A DNA stretch of 64,000 nt from Nocardioides sp. zg-DK7169. Lineage in GTDB: Bacteria > Actinomycetota > Actinomycetes > Propionibacteriales > Nocardioidaceae. Shown here piece by piece: positions 38,035 to 46,577 of the stretch. The position numbers and the translations under genes were made by a program. The stretch is from NCBI RefSeq assembly GCF_013155365.1, contig NZ_JABJRA010000005.1:186001-250000 (forward strand), in the 5' to 3' direction. Below the pieces are notes generated by a model, which saw only the letters and a list, made by a program, of their open reading frames with translations, was not told the origin of the DNA and searched no databases. The first letter of the stretch is position 1. Each line of letters starts with the position of its first letter.

Positions 38035-38747
38035 TCTCCCGGACGATCGTGCGCCTCGGCGTGCTCAGCGTCTTCGGCCGGTGGCGCGGGGCGCTGCTGC
38101 TGCTCCTGCCCGTCGTGCTGGTCGGCCTCGCGGTCGTGGTGCGGGTGCTCGTCGGCGACGACACCGGCGCCGCCCAGAACACCCTCAACGCCTTCGGGCT
38201 GACGGTGGCGGTCCCGCTGGTGGCGCTGCTGGCCACCTCGGGGCTGGTGGCCCCCGAGATCGACGACGGGTCGATCGCCTACCTGCTGGCCAAGCCGGTC
38301 TCGCGCCACGAGATCGTCGCCAGCAAGCTCCTGGTCGCCGCCGGCTGCGTGCTCCTCTTCGCCGCGGTGCCGCTGCTCGTCTCGGGGCTGGTGCTGCGCC
38401 CCGCCGACCCCGACCTCGCCCTCGGGTTCGGCCTGGCCGGGCTGGTCGGCGGGCTGGCGTACTGCTCGCTGTTCGCCTATCTCTCCGTGCTCACCCGGCA
38501 TGCCATCGTCGTCGGGCTGATCTACCTGCTGATCTGGGAGGGCCTGCTCGGCGGGCTGCTCGACGGCGTGCGCTGGCTGAGCATCACCCGGTGGGCCCGC
38601 GAGCTCGTCGACGCCGTCGCCGGCGTCCGGCTCGTCGAGGACCTGCCGCTCTGGTACGCCGTCGCGGCGTCCGTCGTGGTCGTCCTCGGCGGCGCCTGGC
38701 TGACCGGGCGGCGGCTGCGGGGCTTCAACCTGACCGGCGACGAGTAG
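38031..38747 (+). CDS. ABC-2 type permease (second pair)
   Basis: 238 residues from the GTG overlapping the ATPase stop. Six helices with the element ALLATSGLVAPEIDDGSIAY, then LLAKPVSRHEIVASKLL, diagnostic of ABC-2 permeases. Shorter than the first permease. Last gene of the exporter operon. Confidence 0.87.
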   Translation: MISRTIVRLGVLSVFGRWRGALLLLLPVVLVGLAVVVRVLVGDDTGAAQNTLNAFGLTVAVPLVALLATSGLVAPEIDDGSIAYLLAKPVSRHEIVASKLLVAAGCVLLFAAVPLLVSGLVLRPADPDLALGFGLAGLVGGLAYCSLFAYLSVLTRHAIVVGLIYLLIWEGLLGGLLDGVRWLSITRWARELVDAVAGVRLVEDLPLWYAVAASVVVVLGGAWLTGRRLRGFNLTGDE

Positions 38748-38789
38748 CCGCCCGGTCGGTCGGGTCCGCCCCGCAGCCGACCGGCCCGC

Positions 38790-39323
38790 TCAGTCGTCGG
38801 CGTTCTTGCGCAGCACCGTGAGGTCGGCGTCGAGCACGACGTCCCACTCGGCGCGGTCGGCGTCGCGGACCTCGACCTCCCAGGCGGCGCCGGGCTCGTC
38901 GCTGGTCTCGACGTCGAGGACGGTCCCGCCCTCGAAAGCGCCCAGGGCGGCCTTCTCCGCGGCGGCCCAGTCCGCGTCGCTGACCGGGCGGTCGTCGGCG
39001 TCCCGGCCCTCGTCGTCGGCGTCGTCGCGCTCCTCCTGGACCACCGCGAGGTCCTCGTCGAGGGCGACGTCGACCTCGGTGCCGTCGTCGAGGCGCACCT
39101 CGACCTCGTAGGCCTCGCCCCGGTCGTCGCTGGTCTCGACGTCGACGACGGTGCCGCCGCCGACGGCCTTGGTGGCGGCCGCGCCGACCCGGTCGCGCTC
39201 GGCCCCGTCCACGCCGGTGTCGTTCGCGGTGGCGGTCCAGACGGTGCCGCCGATCCCGAGGGCCGCGAGGGCCGCGAGGGTGGGCAGGACGACGCGCTTG
39301 CTGCGAAGCGTGGCGGTGTTCAT
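38790..39323 (-). CDS. Exported double PepSY-domain protein
   Basis: 177 residues. An N-terminal helix (VVLPTLAALAALGIGGTVWT) serves as signal or anchor. Two tandem PepSY-like units follow, each with the pattern A..A.GG.V.DVETSDD..A.EVEVR.DD....V.LD.DL.V. The protein is very acidic, with a DDADDEGRDADDRP linker. PepSY proteins inhibit proteases or sense envelope state. Its gene follows a histidine kinase and response regulator on the same strand, and CTGAAG direct repeats upstream match those upstream of the regulator, so it is probably a target and perhaps a feedback sensor of that system. Confidence 0.85.
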   Translation of the reverse strand: MNTATLRSKRVVLPTLAALAALGIGGTVWTATANDTGVDGAERDRVGAAATKAVGGGTVVDVETSDDRGEAYEVEVRLDDGTEVDVALDEDLAVVQEERDDADDEGRDADDRPVSDADWAAAEKAALGAFEGGTVLDVETSDEPGAAWEVEVRDADRAEWDVVLDADLTVLRKNADD

Positions 39324-39378
39324 GGTGGGTGCCTCTCTGCGTGGGGAACACCCCCGGCTGGGGGACGCCCCCAGCGTG

Positions 39379-39416
39379 CGTCAAGGCCGCTGAAGCCTTC
39401 CTGAACCCACCTGAAG
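39379..39416 (-). promoter_or_regulatory. Direct-repeat activator site upstream of PepSY gene
   Basis: Three same-direction copies of CTGAA(G/C) start at 39390, 39401 and 39411 (spacing 11 and 10 bp, one helical turn). On the minus strand they end 5 bp upstream of a -35 TTGACG (39379-39384). This is the layout of an OmpR-class activator site. Confidence 0.65.
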
Positions 39417-39440
39417 GCGCGTTCAGGTCGGCCGTTCGAA

Positions 39441-40832
39441 TCAGCCGTCCACGCCCGCACGGGGCGCCGGGAGCCGCACCACGACCCGGGCGCCGCCGGA
39501 CGGCGCAGCCGTGATCGCGACGGTGCCGCCGTGGGCGGTGACGATCTCGCGGACGATCGCCAGCCCGAGCCCGCTCCCGCCCGCGTCCCGGGCACGGGCC
39601 TCGTCGAGCCGGACGAAGCGGTCGAGGACCCGCTCGCGCTCCGCCTCGGGGATCCCGGGGCCGTCGTCCTCGACCACGAGCTCGACGCCCGGGTCCCGGC
39701 CGGCCACGGCGTCCTCGCGGACCGCCAGCCGGATCGTCGTCGCGGCGTGCCGGGCGGCGTTGTCGACGAGGTTGCGCACCACCTGGCCGAGCGCGACCTC
39801 GTCGCCGCGCACGCGTCCCGGACCGATGCCGGAGGTGTCCACGCCCAGCCCGCCCCGGCGTACCCGACGCGCCTCGGCGAGGGCGAGGTCGTCCAGGTCG
39901 ACGTCGTGGGCGGCCTGCTCCCCGCTCGCCTCGCCGGCCCGGGTGAGCACCAGCAGCTGCTCGACCAGGCGCTGCATGCGCCCGGACTCCTCGAGCACCG
40001 CCTCGGCGAGCTCGCCCTCGGGCAGCGCCCCGGGATGGGCACGGGCCACCTCGGCGGTCTGGCGGATGCTGGCCAGCGGCGAGCGCAGCTCGTGGGAGGC
40101 GTCGGCGACGAAGCGCTGCTGTCGCTCTCGCGAGCCCTCGAGGCGCGCCAGCATCTGGTTCATGGTGCGGGCCAGCCGATGGATCTCATCGCGCGACGGC
40201 GGCTCGGGCACCCGGCGGTCCAGCCGGTCGCCGGTGATCTGCTCGACCTCCTCGCGGATCCGCTCGACCGGCGCGAGCGCCCGGGTCGCCACCGCCCAGG
40301 TGGTGCCGCCGACCAGCAGCAGCACCAGCGGTACGCCGACCAGCAGCGGCGGGAGCAGCGCGTCGGTGGAGTCGTCGAGCTCCTCCAGGGAGACGGCCAC
40401 GGACACGACGTACTCGCGATCGCCGGCCTCCGCGTCCTGGGTGACCACGACGTAGGGCTGGTCGTCCCCCGGCAGGTCGGCGCGGTCGGTGTCCTCGCGC
40501 GGCAGCGGGCGGGCGAGCGGCTGGGAGGCGGCGAGGACCGTGCCGTCGGGGGCGAGCACCTGCCAGACGAGCTCCTCGGGCTCGTCGGGGTCCTCCAGGT
40601 CGTCGGCGTCCTCGCCGACTGGCCCCGAGGACGGCAGCCCCGACGTCTCGACCTGGGCGACCAGCTCGCCCGCCCGCTGCTCCGCGCTGGTCTCCAGGCC
40701 ATCGAGCAGCGAGGCACGCACGAGCAGCACCAGCGCGGCCGCCCCGAGGACCAGGACCACCGCGACCACGAGCACGGCGGCGGCCGTGGTCCGCACCCGC
40801 ACCGAGGCACGGGCCCACCGGCGCTCAGCCAC
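39441..40832 (-). CDS. Sensor histidine kinase
   Basis: 463 residues from GTG 40830-40832, overlapping the regulator stop by 8 bp; an in-frame ATG at 40857-40859 is the alternative. Two helices flank a ~130-residue extracytoplasmic sensor, then HAMP (APVERIREEVEQITGDRLDR), HisKA with His247 in ASHELRSPLASIRQ, and an ATPase with DNAARHA, VEDDGPGIP and GGSGLGLAIV. Classic orthodox kinase paired with the adjacent OmpR regulator. The sensor is acidic; signal unknown, but the PepSY target suggests envelope or cation stress. Confidence 0.92.
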   Translation of the reverse strand: MAERRWARASVRVRTTAAAVLVVAVVLVLGAAALVLLVRASLLDGLETSAEQRAGELVAQVETSGLPSSGPVGEDADDLEDPDEPEELVWQVLAPDGTVLAASQPLARPLPREDTDRADLPGDDQPYVVVTQDAEAGDREYVVSVAVSLEELDDSTDALLPPLLVGVPLVLLLVGGTTWAVATRALAPVERIREEVEQITGDRLDRRVPEPPSRDEIHRLARTMNQMLARLEGSRERQQRFVADASHELRSPLASIRQTAEVARAHPGALPEGELAEAVLEESGRMQRLVEQLLVLTRAGEASGEQAAHDVDLDDLALAEARRVRRGGLGVDTSGIGPGRVRGDEVALGQVVRNLVDNAARHAATTIRLAVREDAVAGRDPGVELVVEDDGPGIPEAERERVLDRFVRLDEARARDAGGSGLGLAIVREIVTAHGGTVAITAAPSGGARVVVRLPAPRAGVDG

Positions 40833-41502
40833 CGTTGCTCGCCAGCCGGTAGCCCGCACCGCGCACGGTCTGGATCGCCTCGCGCCCGAAGGGACGGTCC
40901 ACCTTGTTGCGCAGGTGGCGGACGTAGACCTCCACGATGTTCGGGTCGCCGTCGAAATCGACGTCCCAGACCGCCTCGAGGATCTGCCGCTTGGAGACCA
41001 CGTCCCCGTGGTGGCGGGCCAGGAAGGCGAGCAGGGAGAACTCCCGGGCGGTCAGCGCGATCTCCTCCTCGCCGCGCCAGACCCGACGGGCGGCGGGGTC
41101 CAGGCGCAGGTCACCCGCCTCGAGCAGGGTGGGCCGCGGCCGGGCCCCGCGCCGGGCGACCGCACGCAGCCGGGCGACGAGCACCGGGAACGAGAACGGC
41201 TTGGTCAGGTAGTCGTCGGCGCCGGTGTCGAGGCCCTCGACCTGGTCCCACTCGCCGTCCTTGGCGGTCAGCATGAGCACCGGTGTCCAGTTCTGCTCCG
41301 CGCGCAGGGCCGCGCAGACCCGGTAGCCGTTGATCCCCGGCAGCATCAGGTCCAGCACGATCGCGTCGTAGTCGTGCTCGCGCGCGAGCCAGAGGCCGTC
41401 GGTGCCGTCGTGGGCCACGTCGACCGCGAACCCCTCGGCCCCGAGCCCCACCTTCAGGGACCGTGCCAGCCGCACCTCGTCGTCGACGACGAGCACGCGC
41501 AT
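40825..41502 (-). CDS. OmpR-family response regulator
   Basis: 225 residues from ATG 41500-41502, which has CGGAGG 6 bp upstream. Receiver domain with phospho-accepting Asp51 (IVLDLMLPGINGYR) and Lys in YLTKPFSF; winged-helix output domain (LTAREFSLLAFLARH, DPNIVEVYVRHLRNKVD, IQTVRGAGYRLA). Two CTGAAG repeats 46 bp upstream suggest autoregulation. Confidence 0.94.
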   Translation of the reverse strand: MRVLVVDDEVRLARSLKVGLGAEGFAVDVAHDGTDGLWLAREHDYDAIVLDLMLPGINGYRVCAALRAEQNWTPVLMLTAKDGEWDQVEGLDTGADDYLTKPFSFPVLVARLRAVARRGARPRPTLLEAGDLRLDPAARRVWRGEEEIALTAREFSLLAFLARHHGDVVSKRQILEAVWDVDFDGDPNIVEVYVRHLRNKVDRPFGREAIQTVRGAGYRLASNGG

Positions 41503-41547
41503 CAGAACCTCCGGGCGGTCGGGAACCGACATTCTCCCCGACGGCTG

Positions 41548-41564
41548 CTGAAGCTGCGCTGAAG
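41548..41564 (-). promoter_or_regulatory. CTGAAG direct repeats upstream of the response regulator
   Basis: CTGAAG at 41548-41553 and 41559-41564, spaced 11 bp, the same element as upstream of the PepSY gene. Probable binding site of the regulator at its own promoter. Confidence 0.6.
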
Positions 41565-41594
41565 ACCGTGGGCGCCGGCGGCCCGGCGGCCCGC

Positions 41595-42290
41595 TCAGCC
41601 GCCGGCGAGCATCGAGCGCATGATCTCGATCTCGTCCTGCTGGGTGACCATCACGTCGGAGGCGATCTCGCTGACCCGCACGTGAGCGCCGTCGCGGGCG
41701 ACGTCCTGGGCCATCCCGATCGCGCCCTCGTGGTGGTGGATCATCCCCTCGAGGAAGAGCCGGTCGAACTCCGGACCGCTCGCCTTCTCCAGCGCGGCCA
41801 TCTCGGCGGGCGAGAGCATGCCCTGCATCTCGTTGTGCCCGTGCTCGCCGTGGTCGTAGGCCGAGGGGTCCTCGGCCGCGAGCGGCACGTCGACGCCGTA
41901 CTCCTTCAGCCAGGCCGCCATCACCAGGATCTCGGGGCGCTGGGCGGCCTCGATCCGCTCGGCGAGGCGGCGCACCCGCGGGCTCGCGGCCCGCTCGGGG
42001 GCCAGCTGCGACATCGTCAGGGCCTGGGCGTGGTGCGGGATCATCATCTGCAGGAACGCGACGTCGGCGTGGTTCCAGGGGTCCTCGAGCTCGATGTCGT
42101 CGGGCCCGACGGTCTTCGCCGTCTCCCCGGGCGCGCCGGGCACGATCACGGTGAGGTCGTCGGTCCCGGTCGTGCTCGCCGCCTCCGCCTCCGGCGCGGG
42201 CTCGGAGTCCTGGGAGCAGGCGGGCAGGAGGAGCAGGGCGCCGAGCACGGCGGCGGCGTACAGCGAGGTGCGAGGGGTTCCCGAGATCAC
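41595..42290 (-). CDS. DUF305 lipoprotein
   Basis: 231 residues, GTG start. Lipobox LLLLPACSQD marks a lipoprotein. The rest is a DUF305 ferritin-like helical domain with the family's paired histidine motifs: FLQMMIPHHAQALTMSQ and FLEGMIHHHEGAIGMAQ. Such proteins are often near copper or metal-handling genes and the His/Met pattern suggests metal binding, though function is unproven. It is divergent from the LVIVD protein and sits upstream of the two-component promoter. Confidence 0.9.
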   Translation of the reverse strand: MISGTPRTSLYAAAVLGALLLLPACSQDSEPAPEAEAASTTGTDDLTVIVPGAPGETAKTVGPDDIELEDPWNHADVAFLQMMIPHHAQALTMSQLAPERAASPRVRRLAERIEAAQRPEILVMAAWLKEYGVDVPLAAEDPSAYDHGEHGHNEMQGMLSPAEMAALEKASGPEFDRLFLEGMIHHHEGAIGMAQDVARDGAHVRVSEIASDVMVTQQDEIEIMRSMLAGG

Positions 42291-42442
42291 GAGGCGTCCT
42301 TTGTCCGGTGGAGCGGTGGCGTCTGTGGCGTCCGTCGCGAATGTTCCCGACGACAGCCCTTTACGAAGTGATCCGGCTCACGGTATGACAGAGCAGGGCT
42401 TCTGGGGAACAGAGCCCCCCATCACGAAAGGTTCTCGGGCCC

Positions 42443-44059
42443 ATGAACAGAACTCCTCGTAGCGGACCCCCGTCATCTCGCCCCTGGCGCCGGTTCGCCG
42501 CCGCAGCGGCCGGCTCCCTCAGCCTGGCCCTCGCGCTCGCCGCAGCGCCCGCCGTCGCACACGACGGCGACGACCACGGAGAGGAGAAGGGCACCACCTC
42601 CCGTTCCAGCGCCGGCAGCTGCAGCGCCGAGGAGCGCAAGGAGCTCGCGGCGCTCGGCGACAACTTCGTCGCCGCCTGCGACATCCCCGGCAACGACTTC
42701 TCGATGCTCCGCACCCCGGCGCGGGCGCTGAAGCCGGGCGAGACCGACAGCAGCGACAACCTCTCGCTGGTCGCCAACATCCCCAAGCAGGGCGCCTTCG
42801 CCGACGTCTCGGCGCTCAACTCCGACCTGGCGTTCAAGGGCAAGTACGCCTTCGCCGGCAACTACAACGGCTTCATGGTCTACGACCTCTCCCGGGCCAA
42901 GCACCCGCGGATCGTGTCGCAGGTCGTCTGCCCGGGCTCGCAGAACGACATCTCGGTCTACGGCGACCTGCTGGTCCTCTCCGTCGACTCCAGCCGCAGC
43001 GACGACTCGTGCAGCAGCACGGCGCTCTCGGCGCAGCAGAAGGAGGCCTGGGAGGGCATCCGCGTCTTCGACATCAGCGACCCGGAGTCCCCGCAGTACG
43101 TCGCCGCGGTCGAGACCGCCTGCGGCTCGCACACCCACACGCTGGCTCCCGACAAGCGCGGGCGCAACCTCTTCGTGTACGTCTCCTCCTACTCCCCCAA
43201 CGAGACGTTCCCCGACTGCCAGCCGCCGCACGACAAGATCAGCATCGTCAAGGTGCCGGTGAAGGACCCCGGCTCCAGCTCGCTGGTCGCCGCGCCGGTG
43301 CTCTTCCCCGACGGCGGCAACCCGGGTGAGGGCTACTCGCGCCCGACCACCGGCTGCCACGACATCACGGCGTACCCCTCCAAGGACATCGCCGCCGGCG
43401 CCTGCATGGGTGACGGCATCCTGCTCGACATCTCCGACCGCAAGGCCCCGAAGGTGATCGAGCAGGTCCGCGACGAGGAGAACTTCTCCTTCTGGCACTC
43501 CGCCACCTTCAACAACAAGGCGACCAAGGTCGTCTTCACCGACGAGCTCGGTGGCGGCGGCGCGCCGACCTGCAACCCGGAGACCGGACGCACCAAGGGC
43601 GCCAACGCCATCTACGACATCGTCGGTGGCAAGAAGAACGGCAAGGCGGGCAAGAAGGCCGGCAAGGGCACCCCGAAGCTGGCGTTCCGCAGCTACTACA
43701 AGATCCCGCGTCCGCAGGCCGCCACCGAGAACTGCGTGGCCCACAACGGCTCGCTGATCCCGGTCAAGGGCAAGGACATCATGGTCCAGGCCTGGTACCA
43801 GGGCGGCATCTCGGTCTTCGACTTCACCAACTCGCGCAAGCCCAAGGAGATCGCCTGGTTCGACCGGGGTCCGCTCTCCGACACCGAGCTGATCACCGGT
43901 GGCTCCTGGTCGGCGTACTGGTACAACGGCCGCATCTACAGCAACGACATCCAGCAGGGCTTCGACGTCCTCGAGCTCGACGACAAGCGCGTCCGCGACG
44001 CGAAGAAGGTCCGCATGGACGTCTTCAACCCGCAGTCGCAGCCCTACTACAACAACTGA
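42443..44059 (+). CDS. Secreted LVIVD-repeat beta-propeller protein
   Basis: 538 residues. Signal peptide (basic start, then GSLSLALALAAAPAVA) cleaved before HDGDDHG. The mature protein has propeller-like repeats of the LVIVD type (YAFAGNYNGFMVYDLSRAKH, GIRVFDISDPESPQYVA, ILLDISDRKAPKVIEQV, GISVFDFTNSRKPKEIA). Eight or so cysteines could form disulfides outside the cell. Common among actinobacteria; function unknown. The -10/-35 region shared with the DUF305 gene is AT-richer but unresolved. A strong hairpin ends the transcript. Confidence 0.85.
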   Translation: MNRTPRSGPPSSRPWRRFAAAAAGSLSLALALAAAPAVAHDGDDHGEEKGTTSRSSAGSCSAEERKELAALGDNFVAACDIPGNDFSMLRTPARALKPGETDSSDNLSLVANIPKQGAFADVSALNSDLAFKGKYAFAGNYNGFMVYDLSRAKHPRIVSQVVCPGSQNDISVYGDLLVLSVDSSRSDDSCSSTALSAQQKEAWEGIRVFDISDPESPQYVAAVETACGSHTHTLAPDKRGRNLFVYVSSYSPNETFPDCQPPHDKISIVKVPVKDPGSSSLVAAPVLFPDGGNPGEGYSRPTTGCHDITAYPSKDIAAGACMGDGILLDISDRKAPKVIEQVRDEENFSFWHSATFNNKATKVVFTDELGGGGAPTCNPETGRTKGANAIYDIVGGKKNGKAGKKAGKGTPKLAFRSYYKIPRPQAATENCVAHNGSLIPVKGKDIMVQAWYQGGISVFDFTNSRKPKEIAWFDRGPLSDTELITGGSWSAYWYNGRIYSNDIQQGFDVLELDDKRVRDAKKVRMDVFNPQSQPYYNN

Positions 44060-44069
44060 TCCACCCCGA

Positions 44070-44106
44070 CCGGGCCGGCGCCTCCCACGTGGAGGTGCCG
44101 GCCCGG
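44070..44106. terminator. Strong hairpin after the LVIVD gene
   Basis: A 16-bp stem with one G-T pair (arms 44070-44085 and 44091-44106, loop CACGT) begins 11 bp after the stop codon and ends 14 bp before the convergent small gene, so it can act on both strands. Confidence 0.85.
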
Positions 44107-44120
44107 CGGCATGTGCGGGG

Positions 44121-44402
44121 TCAGGAGTAGCGGTGCGACTTGGCCGCGTGGCCGTGCTCGCGGGTGCAGGTGCGCCCGCTCATGTTGCGGTGCCCGCACA
44201 GCTCCTCGGCGCCCTCGGCGGGGGTCTCGGCCTGCTGGGCGACCTTGGTCGCCTTGGCAGGCTTCGCCTTGGCAGCCTTGGCCGCCGGCTTCGCGTCCGC
44301 CGCGGCGGCCGTCGCACGCCGCGGGGTCGCGCCGCCTGCGGCCTTCTGGGCTGCCTCGTACTTCGCCTCGCGCATCGCTCGCAGCGCGTCCATCTTGCTC
44401 AT
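44121..44402 (-). CDS. Small Lys/Ala-rich protein with C-terminal Cys/His tail
   Basis: 93 residues from ATG 44400-44402. Helical start (MSKMDALRAMREAKYEAAQK), then a histone-H1-like low-complexity part rich in Ala, Lys and Pro (AKAAKAKPAKATK), then a compact tail CGHRNMSGRTCTREHGHAAK with two Cys and several His that could bind zinc. It resembles small nucleoid-type or zinc-ribbon-like actinobacterial hypotheticals. Long open frames continuing upstream are antisense to real genes. Confidence 0.65.
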   Translation of the reverse strand: MSKMDALRAMREAKYEAAQKAAGGATPRRATAAAADAKPAAKAAKAKPAKATKVAQQAETPAEGAEELCGHRNMSGRTCTREHGHAAKSHRYS

Positions 44403-44480
44403 CGTCGCCTCACGCGCTGAGCCTAGGCCCCGCCACCGACGGTGCCCGCACCGCCGGGCGCCGGCTGCTTGGATGGGCGC

Positions 44481-45266
44481 ATGACACGGGACCGCACGAC
44501 TCGGGGCAGCACGACGAGCGGCACGATCCTCACCCTGGGCGGGGGCGGCTTCTCGATGCCGGCGGAGGCCGGCGCCCCGGACGGCAGCGACTCCGCCCTC
44601 GACGACCTGCTGCTCTCCCTGGTGGCGACGCCGCGCGGCGCCGGCGGCCTGCCGCGGGTCTGCTTCGTGCCGACCGCCAGCGGCGACTCCGCGGACTACG
44701 TCGCCCGCTTCCACGCCGCCTTCGCCGGGCGCGCGGAGACCAGCACGCTGGAGCTGTTCGGGCTCGGGTCCCTGGGCGGGCGCAGCGTCCGCGAGCACGT
44801 GCTGGACCAGGACGTGGTGTACGTCGGCGGCGGCTCGACGCTCAACCTGCTGGCCCTGTGGCGCCTGCACGGCCTGGACGCCGTGCTGCGCGAGGCGCTC
44901 GCCGCGGGCGTCGTGGTGGCCGGGATCAGCGCCGGGATGAACTGCTGGTTCGAGGGCTGCTCCACCGACTCCTGCGGCACCCTCGCACCCCTGGCCGACG
45001 GCCTCGGGCTGCTGCCCGGTTCGGCGTGCCCGCACTACGACGGCGAGGCCGAGCGGGAGCGCTCCTACCGCTCGTTCGTCGCGTCCGGCGCGCTGCCCGC
45101 CGGCTGGGCGCTCGACGACGGGGTCGCACTGCTGTGGCGCGACGGCGAGCTCGTCGAGGCGGTCTCCGAGCGACCCGGCGGCCGGGCGTTCCGAACCCGG
45201 GTGCGCCCCGACGGCGCCGGAGGCGCGGTCGAGGAGCCCCTCGCCGTACGGCTGCTGGGGCCGTAG
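44481..45266 (+). CDS. Peptidase S51 (peptidase E / cyanophycinase-like)
   Basis: 261 residues. Nucleophile Ser150 sits in the elbow VVAGISAGMNCWFEG; upstream VYVGGGSTLNLLALWR is the oxyanion region; CPHYDGEAERERSYRSFV carries the histidine. This matches the peptidase E branch, which cleaves Asp-Xaa dipeptides in the cytoplasm. No signal peptide. Start at ATG 44481. Confidence 0.9.
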   Translation: MTRDRTTRGSTTSGTILTLGGGGFSMPAEAGAPDGSDSALDDLLLSLVATPRGAGGLPRVCFVPTASGDSADYVARFHAAFAGRAETSTLELFGLGSLGGRSVREHVLDQDVVYVGGGSTLNLLALWRLHGLDAVLREALAAGVVVAGISAGMNCWFEGCSTDSCGTLAPLADGLGLLPGSACPHYDGEAERERSYRSFVASGALPAGWALDDGVALLWRDGELVEAVSERPGGRAFRTRVRPDGAGGAVEEPLAVRLLGP

Positions 45267-45307
45267 GGCGAGGCGACCTCGCAGCTCAAGCCCGGGGGGG
45301 GCGACCC

Positions 45308-46543
45308 TCAGGCCGCCTTCACCAGCTTGCGCTCCTGCTGCTGCAGGCGGGCCTGGGCGGCACGGCGGACCTTGGCGCCCTTGGTGCTCATCGCCCAGAG
45401 CAGCTTCAGCTGCTGGGGGGCGTTCTTGACGTTGGTGGTGGCCAGCCAGCCGTTGGGCAGCGAGAGCCGGACCGCCTTGTGCCAGGCGCTCGCGACCTGG
45501 GCGGGCAGCGGGGCCTCGTGGTAGTTCAGGTCGTACTTGGCGAACAGCGCCTTCACCTTCGGCGCGATCTCGGCGTACCGGTTGGACGGCAGGTCCGGGA
45601 ACAGGTGGTGCTCGATCTGGTGGGAGAGGTTGCCGGTCATGATGTGCATGGCCTTGGAGCCCGAGATGTTCGCGGAGCCGAGCATCTGGCGCACGTACCA
45701 CTCGCCGCGGGTCTCCTTCTCCGGGATCGACTTCTTCTCGAAGGTCTCGACGCCCTCGGGGAAGTGACCGCACATGATCACCGAGTGCGACCACAGGTTG
45801 CGCACCAGGTTGGCGGTGAAGTTCGCGGCCAGGGTCGGCACGAACGAGCCGGTCGGGATCGACATCGCCGGGTGCACCAGGTAGTCCTTGGTGGCCTGCT
45901 TGCGGATCTTGCGCAGGGTGTTCTTGGCGTTCTTCTTGAACGTCTCGCTGCGGCGCTCCTTGGGGATGCGCAGGTTCTTGCCGAGCTCGAGGTCGTAGGC
46001 GGCGATGCCGTACTCGAAGAAGCAGGCGTTGATGAAGTTCAGCAGCGGCTGGGCGAGGTACATCGGGTGCCAGCGCTGGTCCTCGTCCATGCGCATGATG
46101 CCCCAGCCGAGGTCGTTGTCCTTGCCCACGATGTTCGTGTAGGTGTGGTGGACCTCGTTGTGGCTGTGCTTCCAGCCCTCGGCGGTGGAGGCGTTGTCCC
46201 ACTCCCACGTCGTGGAGTGGATCTTCGGGTCACGCATCCAGTCCCACTGGCCGTGCATGACGTTGTGGCCGATCTCCATGTTCTCGAGGATCTTGGCGAC
46301 GCTGAGGCCGACGGTGCCGGCGACCCAGGCGGGCGGGAAGGCGCTGGCGAGCAGCACCGCGCGGCTGCCCAGCTCGAGGCGGCGCTGGAAGGCCACCATC
46401 CCGCGGATGTACGCCGCGTCGCTCTCACCGCGGGCCTCGAGGATGTCCTGGCGGATCGCGTCGAGCTCGCGCCCGATGTCCTCGATGTCCTCGGGGCTCA
46501 GGTGGGCGATCGGGTTGACGGGCTTCTTGGTGATGGCGGTCAT
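45308..46543 (-). CDS. Membrane fatty-acid desaturase (DesA3-like)
   Basis: 411 residues from ATG 46541-46543 with GAGGAG upstream. Three histidine boxes for the di-iron centre: HNVMHGQWDWM, HSHNEVHHTYTN and HQIEHHLFPDLPSNRY. Two pairs of helices lie between them. Downstream of, and 34 bp from, a 2Fe-2S reductase gene, the same pairing as mycobacterial DesA3 and Rv3230c, the delta-9 stearoyl-CoA desaturase system. It introduces a double bond to keep membranes fluid. Exact position specificity is inferred. Confidence 0.9.
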   Translation of the reverse strand: MTAITKKPVNPIAHLSPEDIEDIGRELDAIRQDILEARGESDAAYIRGMVAFQRRLELGSRAVLLASAFPPAWVAGTVGLSVAKILENMEIGHNVMHGQWDWMRDPKIHSTTWEWDNASTAEGWKHSHNEVHHTYTNIVGKDNDLGWGIMRMDEDQRWHPMYLAQPLLNFINACFFEYGIAAYDLELGKNLRIPKERRSETFKKNAKNTLRKIRKQATKDYLVHPAMSIPTGSFVPTLAANFTANLVRNLWSHSVIMCGHFPEGVETFEKKSIPEKETRGEWYVRQMLGSANISGSKAMHIMTGNLSHQIEHHLFPDLPSNRYAEIAPKVKALFAKYDLNYHEAPLPAQVASAWHKAVRLSLPNGWLATTNVKNAPQQLKLLWAMSTKGAKVRRAAQARLQQQERKLVKAA

Positions 46544-46577
46544 CGAAGGACTCCTCGCGGGTGGAATCGAGTGGTGG

